Assembly (NCBI GenBank): GCA_009787085.1
Contig: WRGR01000028.1
Span: 1 to 36,710, forward strand
Reading direction: 5' to 3'
Origin: Actinomycetes bacterium
GTDB taxonomy: Bacteria; Actinomycetota; Coriobacteriia; Coriobacteriales; UBA8131
Length of the DNA: 36,710 nt
Numbering within the stretch: the first letter of the stretch is position 1; each line of letters starts with the position of its first letter. Positions 7,265 to 16,618 of the stretch are shown here, in pieces. A program made the position numbers and the translations under genes. The notes under the pieces were generated by a model. That model saw only the letters and a list, made by a program, of their open reading frames with translations, was not told the origin of the DNA and did not search any database.

Positions 7265-10200
7265 TCACTCCAGCGTTGGCCAGCTAGGGAATGCTGGGGG
7301 CTTGGCGCTGGTAGCCACCGCTGCGGCCGCATCAGCGTCCTGCGCCGCCGCTGCCTCCGTCGTCTCCGCAACTGCCGCCAGTGCTTCCCGGTCAGCCTCG
7401 GCCAACGGGCTGCCGTCGCTGCCGCTGCTATCACTGGCGGCAGTCGAGCCAGCCACGCACCCCAACCCGCCGACTTCCCACTGCTCCATGTCCTGCAGGG
7501 CAATGGGCTTCAGCTTGTCAGCAGCATCGCGCTGGGCGATCTCGATTGCCCGGACAATGGCACTGGCCCCAGCTAGGGTCGATGCGTAGCAGATGCTGTG
7601 GCGCACGGCATCGGTACGCAGCGCAAAGCCGTCAGGACGCGCCATCTGCCCCAAGGGGATGTTGATGATCAGGTCAACACTGCCTTTGGCAATCTCATCG
7701 GCGATGTTCTCGCCCATGCCTTCCTCCGCCTGCTCTGTGATCCGCCGCACTATGCGCACTGGAATACCCGCCGCCTTCAAAACCTTGGCCGTGCCGGTGG
7801 TCGAGATGATGTCGAAGTCCAAATGGCTCAGGTTGGAGGCCACCGATATAATCGAGCGCTTGTCCTTGTCGGCAACACTGATAAAAGCCACGCCCTTGGT
7901 GGGCAGGGAGTAGTCGATGGCCAATGCGGTCTTGGCGTAGGCCGCCGGGAAATTCTCGCCGATGCCCATCACCTCGCCGGTCGACTTCATCTCCGGCCCA
8001 AGGATGGTGTCGGCACCGGGGAAGCGACCAAAAGGCATCACGGCCTCCTTGACACAGAAATACGGCAACTGCCGGTCGTCAGGCGGCAGCTTAAGCTCGG
8101 CGATCTTCTGGCCGGCCATGACCAGTGCGGCACATTTGGCCAAGGGCACACCGCTGGCCTTGCTGGAAAACGGCGCAGTGCGGCTGGCCCGGGGATTGAC
8201 CTCGATCACGTAGACTTGCGTGTCCTTCACCGCAAACTGAATGTTCACCAAGCCGCAGACACCGACGGCCAAGGCCAAACGTGTTGTGTAGTCCCTGATC
8301 TTGGCGACCACGTCATCAGAGAGGGAGAAGGGCGGTGTGCAGCAGCTGGAATCGCCGGAATGGATACCAGCCTCCTCGATGTGCTCCAAGATGCCGCCGA
8401 TGTAGACGTCTTGACCATCGCTGAGTGCGTCAACGTCCACTTCAACGGCGCTTTCCAGAAAGCTGTCCAAGTAAACAGGATGGTCGCTGGTAATGCGCGT
8501 GGCCTCAGTCAGGTAATCGTCAAGCATGTCGCCGTCATAGGCAATGGCCATGCCCCGGCCGCCGAGCACATAGCTCGGGCGCACCAAGAGCGGAAAGCCC
8601 AAGCGCTCGGCAACCTGCCGGGCGTCATCAAGGCTGGCGGCCGTGCCCGCCGGCGGATAAGCGATAGCCATCTTGTCCAACAGCGCGGCAAAACGCTCGC
8701 GGTCCTCGGCCACATCAATGGCCTCTGGCTGAGTGCCCATGATCGGCACGCCAGCACGCAGCAAAGGCTGGGCAAGTTTCAGCGGCGTTTGGCCACCGAG
8801 AGTGGTGATGACGCCTTCCGGCTTCTCGGCCTCGACCACATCCATCACGTCTTCAAAGGTCAGAGGCTCAAAGTAGAGGCGGTCGGAGGTGTCATAGTCA
8901 GTGGAGACAGTTTCCGGGTTGCAGTTCACCATCACTGTCTCGTAGCCTTGATCGCCCAAAACGTAGCTGGCATGTACACAGCAGTAATCGAATTCGATGC
9001 CCTGGCCAATGCGGTTTGGCCCGGCTCCGAGTATCATAACGCGCGGTCGGGAAGCTGGGCGCACCTCGTCGGCCGCACTCTTGCCGGCAGCCGCCAAACT
9101 GCCGGAGCGCTCATAGGTCTTGTAGTAGTAGCTGGTGGCGCTGGCGAACTCAGCGGCACAGGTATCAACCATCTTGAAACAGGGAAGTACGCCGAGATCT
9201 TGGCGGCGGGCGCGGACATCAAGCTCATCGGAGCCCGTCAGATAGGCGATCTGCATGTCAGAGAGGCCGACACGCTTGGCCTGCCAGAAGTCCTCGCTAC
9301 TCAAGCTGGCCAAGGTATGGCTGCGCAGTTTCTCCTGAGCGACCACTACTCGCAGCATACCGTAAACGAACCAGGGGTCGATACCGCTGGCCTCAGCCAC
9401 TTGCAGCACACTCCAGCCTCGGCGCAGGGCCTCGGCCATGTAAAAGATCCGCTCCTCGGTGGGGCTGCCGACCAGCTCCGCAAAACGCTCTTCCTCAAAA
9501 TGGTCGGCACCGTCGGCCCCCAGCCCACCGCGACCGGTTTCCAGTGAGCGCAAAGCCTTGCCTAGGGCCTCTTCAAAGGTGCGGCCGATGGCCATCACCT
9601 CTCCTACCGCCTTCATCCGGGTGGTCAGCGTGGTCTCAGTGCCCTTGAACTTCTCAAAGGCAAAGCGCGGCACTTTGACCACCACGTAGTCGATGCTGGG
9701 CTCAAAGGAAGCCGGAGTAGCTAAAGTAACGTCGTTTTTCATTTCATCTAAAGTGTAGCCTACAGCTAGTTTTGCGGCGAATTTAGCAATCGGAAAACCA
9801 GTGGCCTTACTGGCCAGGGCGCTAGAGCGCGAAACCCGGGGGTTCATCTCAATCACCAGCATCCGGCCATCGTCGGGGTTCACGGCGAACTGGACGTTAG
9901 AGCCACCAGTCTGTACCCCGATTTTCTCCAGAATGGCCAAAGAGGCCACTCGCATCCGCTGGTATTCGATATCGGAGAGGGTTTGGGCAGGCGCTACGGT
10001 GATACTGTCGCCAGTATGCACGCCCATCGGGTCGAGGTTCTCGATGGAGCAGACGATGATGCCGTTGCCATGGGCATCGCGCATCACCTCCATCTCGTAC
10101 TCCTTCCAGCCTAGCAGGCTCTCCTCTACCAATACCTCGTGTACCGGTGAGAGCTCAAGTCCCTGGCCGGCAATCTCGCGCAGCTCGTCACGGTTTCTGG

Positions 10201-10744
10201 CAATGCCGCCGCCGGCGCCGCCCAAGGTGTAGCTAGGACGGAGCACCAATGGGTAGCCGATGCGGCAGGCCAGGTCCTCGGCCGCCTCGATGCTGTGGAC
10301 ATGACCGCTGTTAGCGCACTCTAGGCCAATCTCGGCCATAGCCTCGGCAAAGAGCTGACGGTTCTCGCCACGTTCGATGACCTCTAAGTCGCAGCCGATC
10401 ATCTCCACCCCGTATTTCTCCAGTACGCCCTCCCGAGCCAAGGCCACTGCGCAGTTCAGCGCGGTCTGGCCGCCAAGGGTCGGCAGCAAGGCATCGGGGC
10501 GTTCACGCTCGATGATCCGGGCTACTGAGCTCGGGGTAATCGGCTCGATGTAGGTGCGTGTGGCCATTTTCGGATCAGTCATGATAGTGGCTGGGTTGGA
10601 GTTGACCAACACCACCTCATAGCCGTCCTCGGCCAACACCTTGCAGGCTTGGGCGCCGGAGTAGTCGAACTCGCAGGCTTGGCCGATGACGATCGGGCCG
10701 GAGCCGATGAGCAGGATGCGTTGGATGTCAGTCCTCTTAGGCAT
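7265..10744 (-). CDS. carB: Carbamoyl-phosphate synthase large subunit
   Basis: Makes carbamoyl phosphate from bicarbonate, ATP and the ammonia delivered by CarA, feeding both pyrimidine and arginine synthesis. It has two ATP-grasp halves, each starting with a recognisable dinucleotide-like segment ([41 protein letters not shown]), with TLGGQTALN and TLGGQTPLK in the matching places, and a C-terminal MGS-type allosteric domain. The start is ATG overlapping the carA TAA by 1 base (TAATG), preceded by TGGAG. After the expected end ([12 protein letters not shown]) there is a tail of about 70 residues rich in Ala, Ser, Glu and Asp. Its DNA shares a GCGGCCGCATCNGCGT-like stretch with the insertion in ileS. 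Confidence 0.97.
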   Translation of the reverse strand: MPKRTDIQRILLIGSGPIVIGQACEFDYSGAQACKVLAEDGYEVVLVNSNPATIMTDPKMATRTYIEPITPSSVARIIERERPDALLPTLGGQTALNCAVALAREGVLEKYGVEMIGCDLEVIERGENRQLFAEAMAEIGLECANSGHVHSIEAAEDLACRIGYPLVLRPSYTLGGAGGGIARNRDELREIAGQGLELSPVHEVLVEESLLGWKEYEMEVMRDAHGNGIIVCSIENLDPMGVHTGDSITVAPAQTLSDIEYQRMRVASLAILEKIGVQTGGSNVQFAVNPDDGRMLVIEMNPRVSRSSALASKATGFPIAKFAAKLAVGYTLDEMKNDVTLATPASFEPSIDYVVVKVPRFAFEKFKGTETTLTTRMKAVGEVMAIGRTFEEALGKALRSLETGRGGLGADGADHFEEERFAELVGSPTEERIFYMAEALRRGWSVLQVAEASGIDPWFVYGMLRVVVAQEKLRSHTLASLSSEDFWQAKRVGLSDMQIAYLTGSDELDVRARRQDLGVLPCFKMVDTCAAEFASATSYYYKTYERSGSLAAAGKSAADEVRPASRPRVMILGAGPNRIGQGIEFDYCCVHASYVLGDQGYETVMVNCNPETVSTDYDTSDRLYFEPLTFEDVMDVVEAEKPEGVITTLGGQTPLKLAQPLLRAGVPIMGTQPEAIDVAEDRERFAALLDKMAIAYPPAGTAASLDDARQVAERLGFPLLVRPSYVLGGRGMAIAYDGDMLDDYLTEATRITSDHPVYLDSFLESAVEVDVDALSDGQDVYIGGILEHIEEAGIHSGDSSCCTPPFSLSDDVVAKIRDYTTRLALAVGVCGLVNIQFAVKDTQVYVIEVNPRASRTAPFSSKASGVPLAKCAALVMAGQKIAELKLPPDDRQLPYFCVKEAVMPFGRFPGADTILGPEMKSTGEVMGIGENFPAAYAKTALAIDYSLPTKGVAFISVADKDKRSIISVASNLSHLDFDIISTTGTAKVLKAAGIPVRIVRRITEQAEEGMGENIADEIAKGSVDLIINIPLGQMARPDGFALRTDAVRHSICYASTLAGASAIVRAIEIAQRDAADKLKPIALQDMEQWEVGGLGCVAGSTAASDSSGSDGSPLAEADREALAAVAETTEAAAAQDADAAAAVATSAKPPAFPSWPTLE

Positions 10745-12036
10745 TATCTCCACTCCCTCAGACGGTCGGCGGAAATGTCGATGTCCAGATAGTTTTGGCG
10801 TCCCTCAATCAGCCGGGTAAACGCCGTGAACAGATAGTGGGAATCAGTCGGCCCCGGCGAGGCCTCCGGATGGTATTGGACGGAGAAAGCTGGGATATCC
10901 AAGAAACGCAGTCCCTCGATAGTGCCGTCATTCAGGTTCACGTGAGTCAGCTGGATTCGCCCGAACTGGGGGTTCATGACCACCGGGGTCAGCCCTCTCT
11001 CTACCCAAGGCCGCAGGTCAGAGCCTTCGGTATGCTCGCCTACGCCACCGGAGAACTCCGGCAACACGGGTCCTAAGCTGTCGAAGCGCACCGAAAAGCC
11101 GTGGTTTTGCGCCGTCACCTCAACGGTGCGGGTCAACAGGTTCATCACCGGCTGATTGGCACCGTGATGCCCGAAGCTGAGCTTCTCCACCACAGCCCCG
11201 GCAGCTAGGCTGAGCATCTGGTGCCCCATGCAGATGCCAAACACCGGCAGCTTGCCAAGAAGGGCACGGACGGCCTCGAAAGTCTCCCGCACCGGCTCCG
11301 GATCGCCCGGCCCGTTGGAGAGGAATATGGCATCCGGATCCCAAGCCAGCACGTCGGCAGCCGGCGTGTTCCAAGGCACGACGATCACCGCACAACCAGC
11401 GCGGGCAAGATTCATCAGGATGCCGCGCTTGATGCCACAGTCATAGGCGATCACCTTGTGTTGCGGCTTGGCCGCCGGCTTCAGCCAAGCATCGTAGGCC
11501 TGGGCGACAGGGGCAACATCGTAGAGATAGGGCGCATCGACGCTGACCGTGGCCGCCAGGTTCTTGCCGATGAGCTCGGGCACGGCCTGCACCCGGGCAT
11601 AGAGGCTCACCGGGTCGAGATCGACGCTGGAGATCAGTGCGCGTTGGGCACCGTGGTCGCGGATGTGACGGGTCAGGGCACGGGTATCGACATCAGTGAT
11701 GGCCACCACCCCCTGCTCGGCCAAGAATTCCGGCAATGGCATATCGGAGCGGAAGTTGGAGGGCATCGCACAGATGTCCCGTACCACCAGTCCGGACAAT
11801 GCCAGCTTGTCGCACTGCAGGTCATTTAAGGCAACGCCGTAGTTGCCGATTTGCGGATAGGTCATGGTGACTATCTGGCCGGCATAGCTGGGGTCGGAGA
11901 TGACCTCCAAGTAGCCGACCATCGAGGTATTGAAGCAGATCTCGCCTACAGCCTCGCCCGCTGCCCCACAGCTTAAGCCGGGGAAGTAGGAGCCGTCCTC
12001 CAGCATCAGCGCTGCTCTGCACTCGTTTTCATTCAA
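10744..12036 (-). CDS. carA: Carbamoyl-phosphate synthase small (glutaminase) subunit
   Basis: Hydrolyses glutamine and channels ammonia to CarB. The 430-residue protein has the N-terminal [14 protein letters not shown] and the class I glutaminase core with nucleophile Cys in [16 protein letters not shown] and the His/Glu pair in [12 protein letters not shown]. The reading frame begins at TTG, which overlaps the pyrC stop (TTGA) and has GGTGG 4 bases upstream. The nearby ATG at 12032 is in another frame, so a TTG start is the simplest reading. Family N-termini start close to this point, which supports it. Confidence 0.95.
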   Translation of the reverse strand: MNENECRAALMLEDGSYFPGLSCGAAGEAVGEICFNTSMVGYLEVISDPSYAGQIVTMTYPQIGNYGVALNDLQCDKLALSGLVVRDICAMPSNFRSDMPLPEFLAEQGVVAITDVDTRALTRHIRDHGAQRALISSVDLDPVSLYARVQAVPELIGKNLAATVSVDAPYLYDVAPVAQAYDAWLKPAAKPQHKVIAYDCGIKRGILMNLARAGCAVIVVPWNTPAADVLAWDPDAIFLSNGPGDPEPVRETFEAVRALLGKLPVFGICMGHQMLSLAAGAVVEKLSFGHHGANQPVMNLLTRTVEVTAQNHGFSVRFDSLGPVLPEFSGGVGEHTEGSDLRPWVERGLTPVVMNPQFGRIQLTHVNLNDGTIEGLRFLDIPAFSVQYHPEASPGPTDSHYLFTAFTRLIEGRQNYLDIDISADRLREWR

Positions 12037-13340
12037 AGTTCCACCACATTTCCCTTATCGAGGCTGGCGTAGCCGTCAACATAAACCTCAGTGGCACGCC
12101 CTAGCAGATGTCGGCCGATAAAGGCCGAGTTCCGTGACTTGCTAACAAAGCCTTCTTCGCTAACCACCCATTCCAAGTCAGGGTCGATGACGGTGAGGTC
12201 GGCAATGCTGCCGTGGGCAAGTGACACCGGCTCCAAACCGAGAATACGGCGCGGCGCATGCGCCATCCGCTCCACCAGCTTGGCCAGTGACATCTGCCCG
12301 GTCGCCACCAGTTCGGTAAGTACCAGCCCCAATGAAGTCTCCAAGCCAGTAGTGCCGAAGGGCGCCAGCTCGAATTCCACTGCCTTCTCGTGGGCGGCAT
12401 GCGGCGCATGGTCGGAGGCCAGGCAGTCGATGCTGCCGTCGGCCAGTCCTGCCCGCAAAGCGGCAGCATCGGCGGCAGTGCGCAGCGGTGGGTTCATCTT
12501 CAGGTTGGTGTTATAGGTCTCGTCCAGCGCGCTTTCGTCCAAGAAGAGGTGATGTGGTGTGACCTCGCAAGTCACCGACAACCCCTCGGCCTTGGCAGCG
12601 CGCACCATCTCCAGCCCGGCCGCAGTGGTCAAGTGCTGGATATGCAGCGCTGCACCGGTCAGCTTGGCCAAGGCGATGTCCCGGGCGATCTGCATCTCTT
12701 CGCCAGCGGCCGGCCAAGCAGCCAGCCCCAAGCGGGTGCTCACCACGCCCTCGTTGATCTGACCGTTGCCCACCAGCGACTCCACCTGACAATGGCTGAG
12801 CACCGGTCGGCCAAGGCCGAAGGCGTACTCCATCGCCAAGCGCATCATACCGGCGTCCTGCAGGCCACGGCCATCGTCCGTGAAGGCCACTGCGCCAGCA
12901 GCGGCCATGTCGCCCATCTCGGCCAGCGCCGCGCCCTGCTCGCCCAAGCTCAGCGCTCCAGCCACATGAACACGGGTACGTGTTACTGCTGCCGCCTTCT
13001 TCAACACGTAAGTCACTTGGCTGCCGCTGTCGGTTATCGGCTTGGTGTTGGGCATCGCCAAAACCGCAGTGAAGCCGCCATGTGCCGCTGCCGCGCCGCC
13101 GCTGGCGATGTCTTCTTTGTACTCCTGCCCCGGGTCACGCAGGTGCACATGCATGTCCACTAGGCCGGGGACGAGCAGCTTGCCACCCAAGTCGTGCTGG
13201 AGGCCATTCTCCGTCCGGATAGAGCCCGGCTGGCCGATCTCGACTATCTGGCCGTCACGGACCAGCAGGTCGCAGAGCTTCGGCTGCGGCATCCCGGCCG
13301 CCGGGTCAACGCAACGGGCATTCTTAAGCATCAGAGGCAT
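12033..13340 (-). CDS. pyrC: Dihydroorotase
   Basis: Zinc amidohydrolase that cyclises carbamoyl aspartate to dihydroorotate. The 435-residue length and the motifs PGLVDMHVHLRDPG, AMPNTKPITD, PHHLFL and LASDHAPH (metal-binding His and Asp) match the long type I bacterial dihydroorotase. ATG at 13340 is preferred over the earlier GTG because GGAGG is placed 8 bases before it; the start lies inside the last codons of pyrB. It overlaps carA by 4 bases. Confidence 0.96.
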   Translation of the reverse strand: MPLMLKNARCVDPAAGMPQPKLCDLLVRDGQIVEIGQPGSIRTENGLQHDLGGKLLVPGLVDMHVHLRDPGQEYKEDIASGGAAAAHGGFTAVLAMPNTKPITDSGSQVTYVLKKAAAVTRTRVHVAGALSLGEQGAALAEMGDMAAAGAVAFTDDGRGLQDAGMMRLAMEYAFGLGRPVLSHCQVESLVGNGQINEGVVSTRLGLAAWPAAGEEMQIARDIALAKLTGAALHIQHLTTAAGLEMVRAAKAEGLSVTCEVTPHHLFLDESALDETYNTNLKMNPPLRTAADAAALRAGLADGSIDCLASDHAPHAAHEKAVEFELAPFGTTGLETSLGLVLTELVATGQMSLAKLVERMAHAPRRILGLEPVSLAHGSIADLTVIDPDLEWVVSEEGFVSKSRNSAFIGRHLLGRATEVYVDGYASLDKGNVVEL

Positions 13341-14295
13341 CTTGGCCACCTCCCATCAACAAATACATCAGCGCCATGCGCACAGCCACGCCGGCGTTCA
13401 CTTGGTAGAGCAGCAGGTTTTGCGCAGTGTCAATAGCCTCGCTGGTCAGCTCGACGCCCCGGTTCACCGGACCGGGGTGCATGATTATGCCACCGGGCTT
13501 GATACGCGCCAGACGGTCGCGACCGATGCCGTAGAGACGGGCGTACTCCCGAAGCGTCGGGAAAGGCGCCCGTTCGATGCGCTCCTGCTGGATACGCAAC
13601 ATGTAGACCACGTCAAAGCTCTCCAGCTCGGCATCCAAGGAGTAGAGCGACCGGGCACCCAGCACTTCCGGCGCGGCAGGCATCAAGGTTGGCGGTGCGA
13701 TCGCCGTGACCTCGGCACCCATCATCCTCAGACCGGGTGCCAGCGACCCGAAGACCCGGGAATGGCAGATATCGCCGACAATGGCCACCTTCAGGCCGTC
13801 AATGTGACCAAAATGCTCACGTATCGTGAACAGGTCGAGCAGCGCCTGCGTCGGGTGCTGGTGCTTGCCGTCGCCGCCGTTAATGATGTGCGCCTCCATA
13901 TGCTGGGTGAGTATGTAGGGGGAGCCGGCGAAGCTGTGCCGGATGATCACCATATCCAGGTTCATGGCGTTCAAGGTCTGGGCAGTGTCCACCAGCGACT
14001 CGCCCTTGGAGGTGGCCGAGGCCGAGGCCGAGAAGTTGATGCCGTCTGCCGAGAGGCGCTTAGCGGCCAGCTCGAAGCTGGTACGGGTACGGGTAGAGTT
14101 TTCCAAGAAGAGGTTGACGACGGTGCGCCCGCGCAGAGTCGGCAGCTTTTTGATGGGGCGGTTGTTGACTTCCTTAAACGACCGGGCAGCATCCAAGACG
14201 CGATGGATCTCATCAGGGGTCAGGTCCTCGATGGCCAACAGGTGCTTGGTGGCCAAGGGCTTCATGGCCAAGGATTCGGCATCGGGTGCAAACAT
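13324..14295 (-). CDS. pyrB: Aspartate carbamoyltransferase catalytic subunit
   Basis: Condenses carbamoyl phosphate with aspartate, the first committed step of the pathway. The 323-residue protein contains the carbamoyl phosphate-binding FLENSTRTRTSFE, the SKGESLVDTAQTL segment, GDGKHQHPTQALLDLF and MHPGPVNRGVEL. The ATG overlaps the pyrR stop by 1 base (TGATG), with AAGGAGGTGAG about 6 bases upstream, one of the strongest ribosome binding sites in the window. No regulatory pyrI gene is present, as expected in PyrR-controlled operons. Confidence 0.97.
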   Translation of the reverse strand: MFAPDAESLAMKPLATKHLLAIEDLTPDEIHRVLDAARSFKEVNNRPIKKLPTLRGRTVVNLFLENSTRTRTSFELAAKRLSADGINFSASASATSKGESLVDTAQTLNAMNLDMVIIRHSFAGSPYILTQHMEAHIINGGDGKHQHPTQALLDLFTIREHFGHIDGLKVAIVGDICHSRVFGSLAPGLRMMGAEVTAIAPPTLMPAAPEVLGARSLYSLDAELESFDVVYMLRIQQERIERAPFPTLREYARLYGIGRDRLARIKPGGIIMHPGPVNRGVELTSEAIDTAQNLLLYQVNAGVAVRMALMYLLMGGGQDASDA

Positions 14296-15020
14296 CAGCG
14301 CTCACCTCCTTGAAGCGCAGTCGGGGGTGACGGCGGCGGCGATGCGGGCTGGACCAGCGGCGGCGGTTGCGGCGGCTGTAGCCGAAGCGTCATCAGAGGC
14401 TGGGATGCCCCTTGGCCGGGCGAGCCTACCGACGGTGACGGCACCCCCAGCGGGGCAGCACCGATGCGCTCACCGGCACTGGCGGCCAGTATCTCTAACG
14501 CGCTTTTGCCGTCAACCTCCTGCAAGAACAGTCGAACCTGCTCGTTTTGCGAAGACGGCAGATTCTTGCCAACATAGTCCGGACGGATCGGCAGCTCGCG
14601 ATGGCCGCGGTCGACCAGCACCGCCAAGCGGATCACAGCCGCCCGACCGTAGTCGAGCAGGGCATCGAGCGCCGCCCGAACAGTGCGCCCGGTATAGAGC
14701 ACGTCATCGACCACGACGATCCGACGGCCATCGACATTGAAGGGTATGTTTGAGGAATAGACCTCCGGTGCGATCCTAAAGGCCACATCGTCACGGTAAA
14801 AGCTGATGTCCAAAGACCCTACCGGCACCGGTACGCCCTCGATCACCCTGATCAAATCGGCAAGGCGCTGGGCAAGCACATCGCCACGAGTGACAATGCC
14901 GACAAGGGCAAGGTCGTCGGCACCCCTGTTGTGTTCCAGAATCTCATGGGCAATACGTCGAAGCACCCGCTCGATGTCCTTCTCGTCCATCACCACGGTC
15001 TTCGGCTCCAAAGCTGCCAT
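14295..15020 (-). CDS. pyrR: Bifunctional pyr operon regulator / uracil phosphoribosyltransferase with extra Pro-rich tail
   Basis: In known systems PyrR binds the pyr mRNA leader when UMP is abundant and promotes termination or blocks translation; it also has uracil phosphoribosyltransferase activity. Seen here are EKDIERVLRRIAHEILE, the GIVTRGDVLAQRLA segment and the PRPP motif VVVDDVLYTGRTV at about residues 102-114, followed by LAVLVDRGHRELPIRPDYVGKN. The normal family ends near residue 178; this protein continues to about 241 with a Pro/Ser/Gly/Gln-rich tail. ATG at 15020 is used; an upstream GTG or TTG in frame is possible. A matching RNA target and a terminator lie in the leader just upstream. 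Confidence 0.94.
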   Translation of the reverse strand: MAALEPKTVVMDEKDIERVLRRIAHEILEHNRGADDLALVGIVTRGDVLAQRLADLIRVIEGVPVPVGSLDISFYRDDVAFRIAPEVYSSNIPFNVDGRRIVVVDDVLYTGRTVRAALDALLDYGRAAVIRLAVLVDRGHRELPIRPDYVGKNLPSSQNEQVRLFLQEVDGKSALEILAASAGERIGAAPLGVPSPSVGSPGQGASQPLMTLRLQPPQPPPLVQPASPPPSPPTALQGGER

Positions 15021-15054
15021 TACCACCGCCAATCCTCATGTTGTCCCAATTTGC

Positions 15055-15091
15055 AAAAAACGCCCCTGTGCACCTACGGCGCGACAAGGGC
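15055..15091 (-). terminator. Intrinsic terminator in the pyrR leader (attenuator)
   Basis: On the minus strand GCCCTTGT can pair with ACAGGGGC (8 base pairs, one G-U), with a 14-base loop, followed immediately by G and six T residues. It lies only about 35 bases before the pyrR start and downstream of the candidate promoter, so it acts on the operon's own leader and not on an upstream gene. Confidence 0.65.
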
Positions 15092-15158
15092 ATCGGCAAT
15101 GGCCTCGATTCGACAGCGGCGGGCTTGGCACAGCCGCCCTACAGGCCACTATGAGGAT

Positions 15159-15182
15159 GTACCTTCCCGGTCTCTCCGTACC
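15159..15182 (-). promoter_or_regulatory. Candidate PyrR-binding hairpin in the pyr leader
   Basis: The minus strand reads GGTACGGAGAGACC and then GGGAAGGTAC. This folds as a lower GTAC/GTAC stem, a CGG/CCG upper stem with an AGAGA loop, and a purine-rich bulge on the 3' side. Known PyrR targets have a GAGAG-containing loop and a purine-rich 3' bulge, so the fit is good. It lies between the predicted promoter and the leader terminator. Confidence 0.55.
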
Positions 15183-15201
15183 GTACTTAAAGGCTGGATA
15201 T

Positions 15202-15230
15202 ATGGTACGGGTGAATGCCGCCAAGCGCAA
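15202..15230 (-). promoter_or_regulatory. Predicted promoter of the pyrimidine operon
   Basis: Minus strand: TTGCGC, 17 bases, TACCAT. An overlapping alternative is TTGGCG, 16 bases, TATATC. Either would give a leader of about 175 bases holding the PyrR hairpin and the terminator. The match is moderate. Confidence 0.45.
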
Positions 15231-15251
15231 GGGCTTGTTGATGAACGGAAA

Positions 15252-15337
15252 CTAGGGAAGCACCGATTTAATGCTATTGCGCCAGCTTGTAAGCCGGGCC
15301 GTCAGAATCTTAATGCTGCCATGGCGTGTCTCGCCGA
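15252..15337 (+). repeat. Dispersed palindromic repeat, copy B
   Basis: It begins CTAGGGAAGCACCGATTTAA and continues ATGCTATTGCGCCAGCTTG. The same beginning, with a few changes, is found at both ends of the element near 26440-26613, and the ATGC...GCCAGCTTG part recurs at 30136-30197. The distal part has ATGGCGTG, as the others do, then diverges close to the dgt stop codon. Confidence 0.6.
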
Positions 15338-16384
15338 TCACTTGAGCTGCCCGGACAGCGAGGCGGCAAAGCGGTCAGTCATGCCGGAGACGTAGTCCAG
15401 CACAGCCCGCACCACGTCCCCGGCGGCTATACGCAGGTAGTCTTCTGGCATTGCCACGGGATGCTCTAGGTAATGCCAGAACAGCTGGCAGACCAGCCGG
15501 TAGGCTTGAGGATCAGCGGCCTTGGCGATGCTGGAGCGGTAGACGTGCTGAAAGAGGAAGTCCCGCAGCTCCTGCAGCGCTTGCCAAGCCGAGTCCGAAA
15601 GCCTTATTTGAGCTGCACCGTCTGAGTTTTCGGCCATGTCCTCCACCAAGGCGGTGATGCGCTGCGAATGACCAAAGCCCAGCAACTGCTGAGCCGTATC
15701 GGGCAGCTCGTCCGGCCCGACGATGCCCGCCCGCAGGGCATCGTCAATGTCGTGGTTGACGTAGGCGATGCGGTCGGCGACGGCCACCACCTGACCCTCC
15801 AAGGTCATGGCGGCCACCTTGCCGGTATGGCGCAGGATGCCGTCGCGCACCTCGTTGGTCAGGTTCAGGCCGCGGCCGTCACGCTCCAGCACGTCCACCA
15901 CCCTGAGCGACTGGACATTATGGAGGAAAGTCTGCGGTACCTCCCCTTGGCGCTCGACGCAGACACCGCTCACAGCACCTGCCGGTGCTGCGCCGCTGGA
16001 CAGGCGACCAAGGCAGTCTTGCAGTGCCTTCTCACCGGTATGACCGTAGGGAGTGTGTCCGAGGTCATGGCCAAGGGCAATGGCTTCGGTCAAATCGACA
16101 TTCAAGCCCAAGGCCTGGGCCACGGAGCGGGCGATCTGCGCCGTCTCTAGGGTATGGGTCAGGCGGGTGCGGTAGTGGTCGCCCTCTGGGTCGATGAACA
16201 CCTGGGTCTTGTGCGAGAGCCGCCGAAAGGCCTTGCAGTGCAGTATGCGGTCGCGGTCACGCTGAAAGGCGGTGCGCAGCCTGTCCGGCTCTTCGGGGCG
16301 CTGCCTTGATGCCGTGCCGGAAAAGGCCGCGAACGGACTCAGTTCTGCCCGTTCGCGGCGCTCTCTATCAAGACGCTCAATCAC
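15338..16384 (-). CDS. dgt: Deoxyguanosinetriphosphate triphosphohydrolase-like protein
   Basis: HD-domain hydrolase expected to cleave dGTP or other dNTPs to the nucleoside and triphosphate, controlling nucleotide pools. The 348-residue protein shows the N-terminal SPFAAFSGTA region, RDRDRILHCKAFRRLSHKTQVF, the metal-binding RLTHTLETAQIAR and the HD motif GHDLGHTPYGHTGE, plus VAVADRIAYVNHDIDDA. A TAG directly precedes the GTG, so no earlier start exists; no strong ribosome binding site is visible. A short Ala/Gly/Val insertion (LSSGAAPAGAVSGV) follows the HD motif. In many Gram-positive genomes dgt lies next to dnaG-rpoD; here it lies downstream of ppdK. Confidence 0.93.
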   Translation of the reverse strand: MIERLDRERRERAELSPFAAFSGTASRQRPEEPDRLRTAFQRDRDRILHCKAFRRLSHKTQVFIDPEGDHYRTRLTHTLETAQIARSVAQALGLNVDLTEAIALGHDLGHTPYGHTGEKALQDCLGRLSSGAAPAGAVSGVCVERQGEVPQTFLHNVQSLRVVDVLERDGRGLNLTNEVRDGILRHTGKVAAMTLEGQVVAVADRIAYVNHDIDDALRAGIVGPDELPDTAQQLLGFGHSQRITALVEDMAENSDGAAQIRLSDSAWQALQELRDFLFQHVYRSSIAKAADPQAYRLVCQLFWHYLEHPVAMPEDYLRIAAGDVVRAVLDYVSGMTDRFAASLSGQLK

Positions 16385-16552
16385 CTAATGAAGCGTCATT
16401 CAATGCCAGTGTGCCAAATTGCGATACAACACAGTCCGTGCCTACCCCTACCAGCGACCCGAAAGACTGCGGACTTGGCCCGTGTGGGGCGCGGTGTTCA
16501 AGCCCACGACGCATCCGTTCTCGATCACCACGCTGCGCTCGACCCTGAGACC

Positions 16553-16612
16553 GCAGCGACGGGGCTGTCGAACCCGCAGTGACGGGGCTGTCGAACCCAC
16601 AGTGACGAACCC
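16553..16612. repeat. 23-bp tandem repeat in the ppdK-dgt gap
   Basis: Two full units of GCAGYGACGGGGCTGTCGA plus ACCC and a third partial unit lie in the 234-base gap between ppdK and dgt. The first two differ at one base. No protein-coding explanation is supported. Its place just after the ppdK stop suggests a processed or structured 3' region, but no T-run follows. Confidence 0.75.
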
Positions 16613-16618
16613 TGGACA

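Larger units (their letters stand above)
15033..15337. other. dgt-pyrR intergenic region (about 305 bases)
   Basis: No gene is supported here. Going from right to left it holds a palindromic repeat copy (15252-15337), the pyr promoter (about 15202-15230), the PyrR hairpin (15159-15182), a GC-rich hairpin region (about 15115-15145) and the attenuator (15055-15091). Confidence 0.7.

Noticed and set aside
7598-9547. A 649-codon open frame on the plus strand
   Set aside because: It lies wholly opposite carB, whose protein is unmistakable, and its translation has no recognisable family motif; high G+C content commonly leaves long antisense frames open.
12030-12032. ATG just before the carA start as an initiation codon
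   Set aside because: It is not in the carA frame; the frame that encodes CarA begins at the overlapping TTG.
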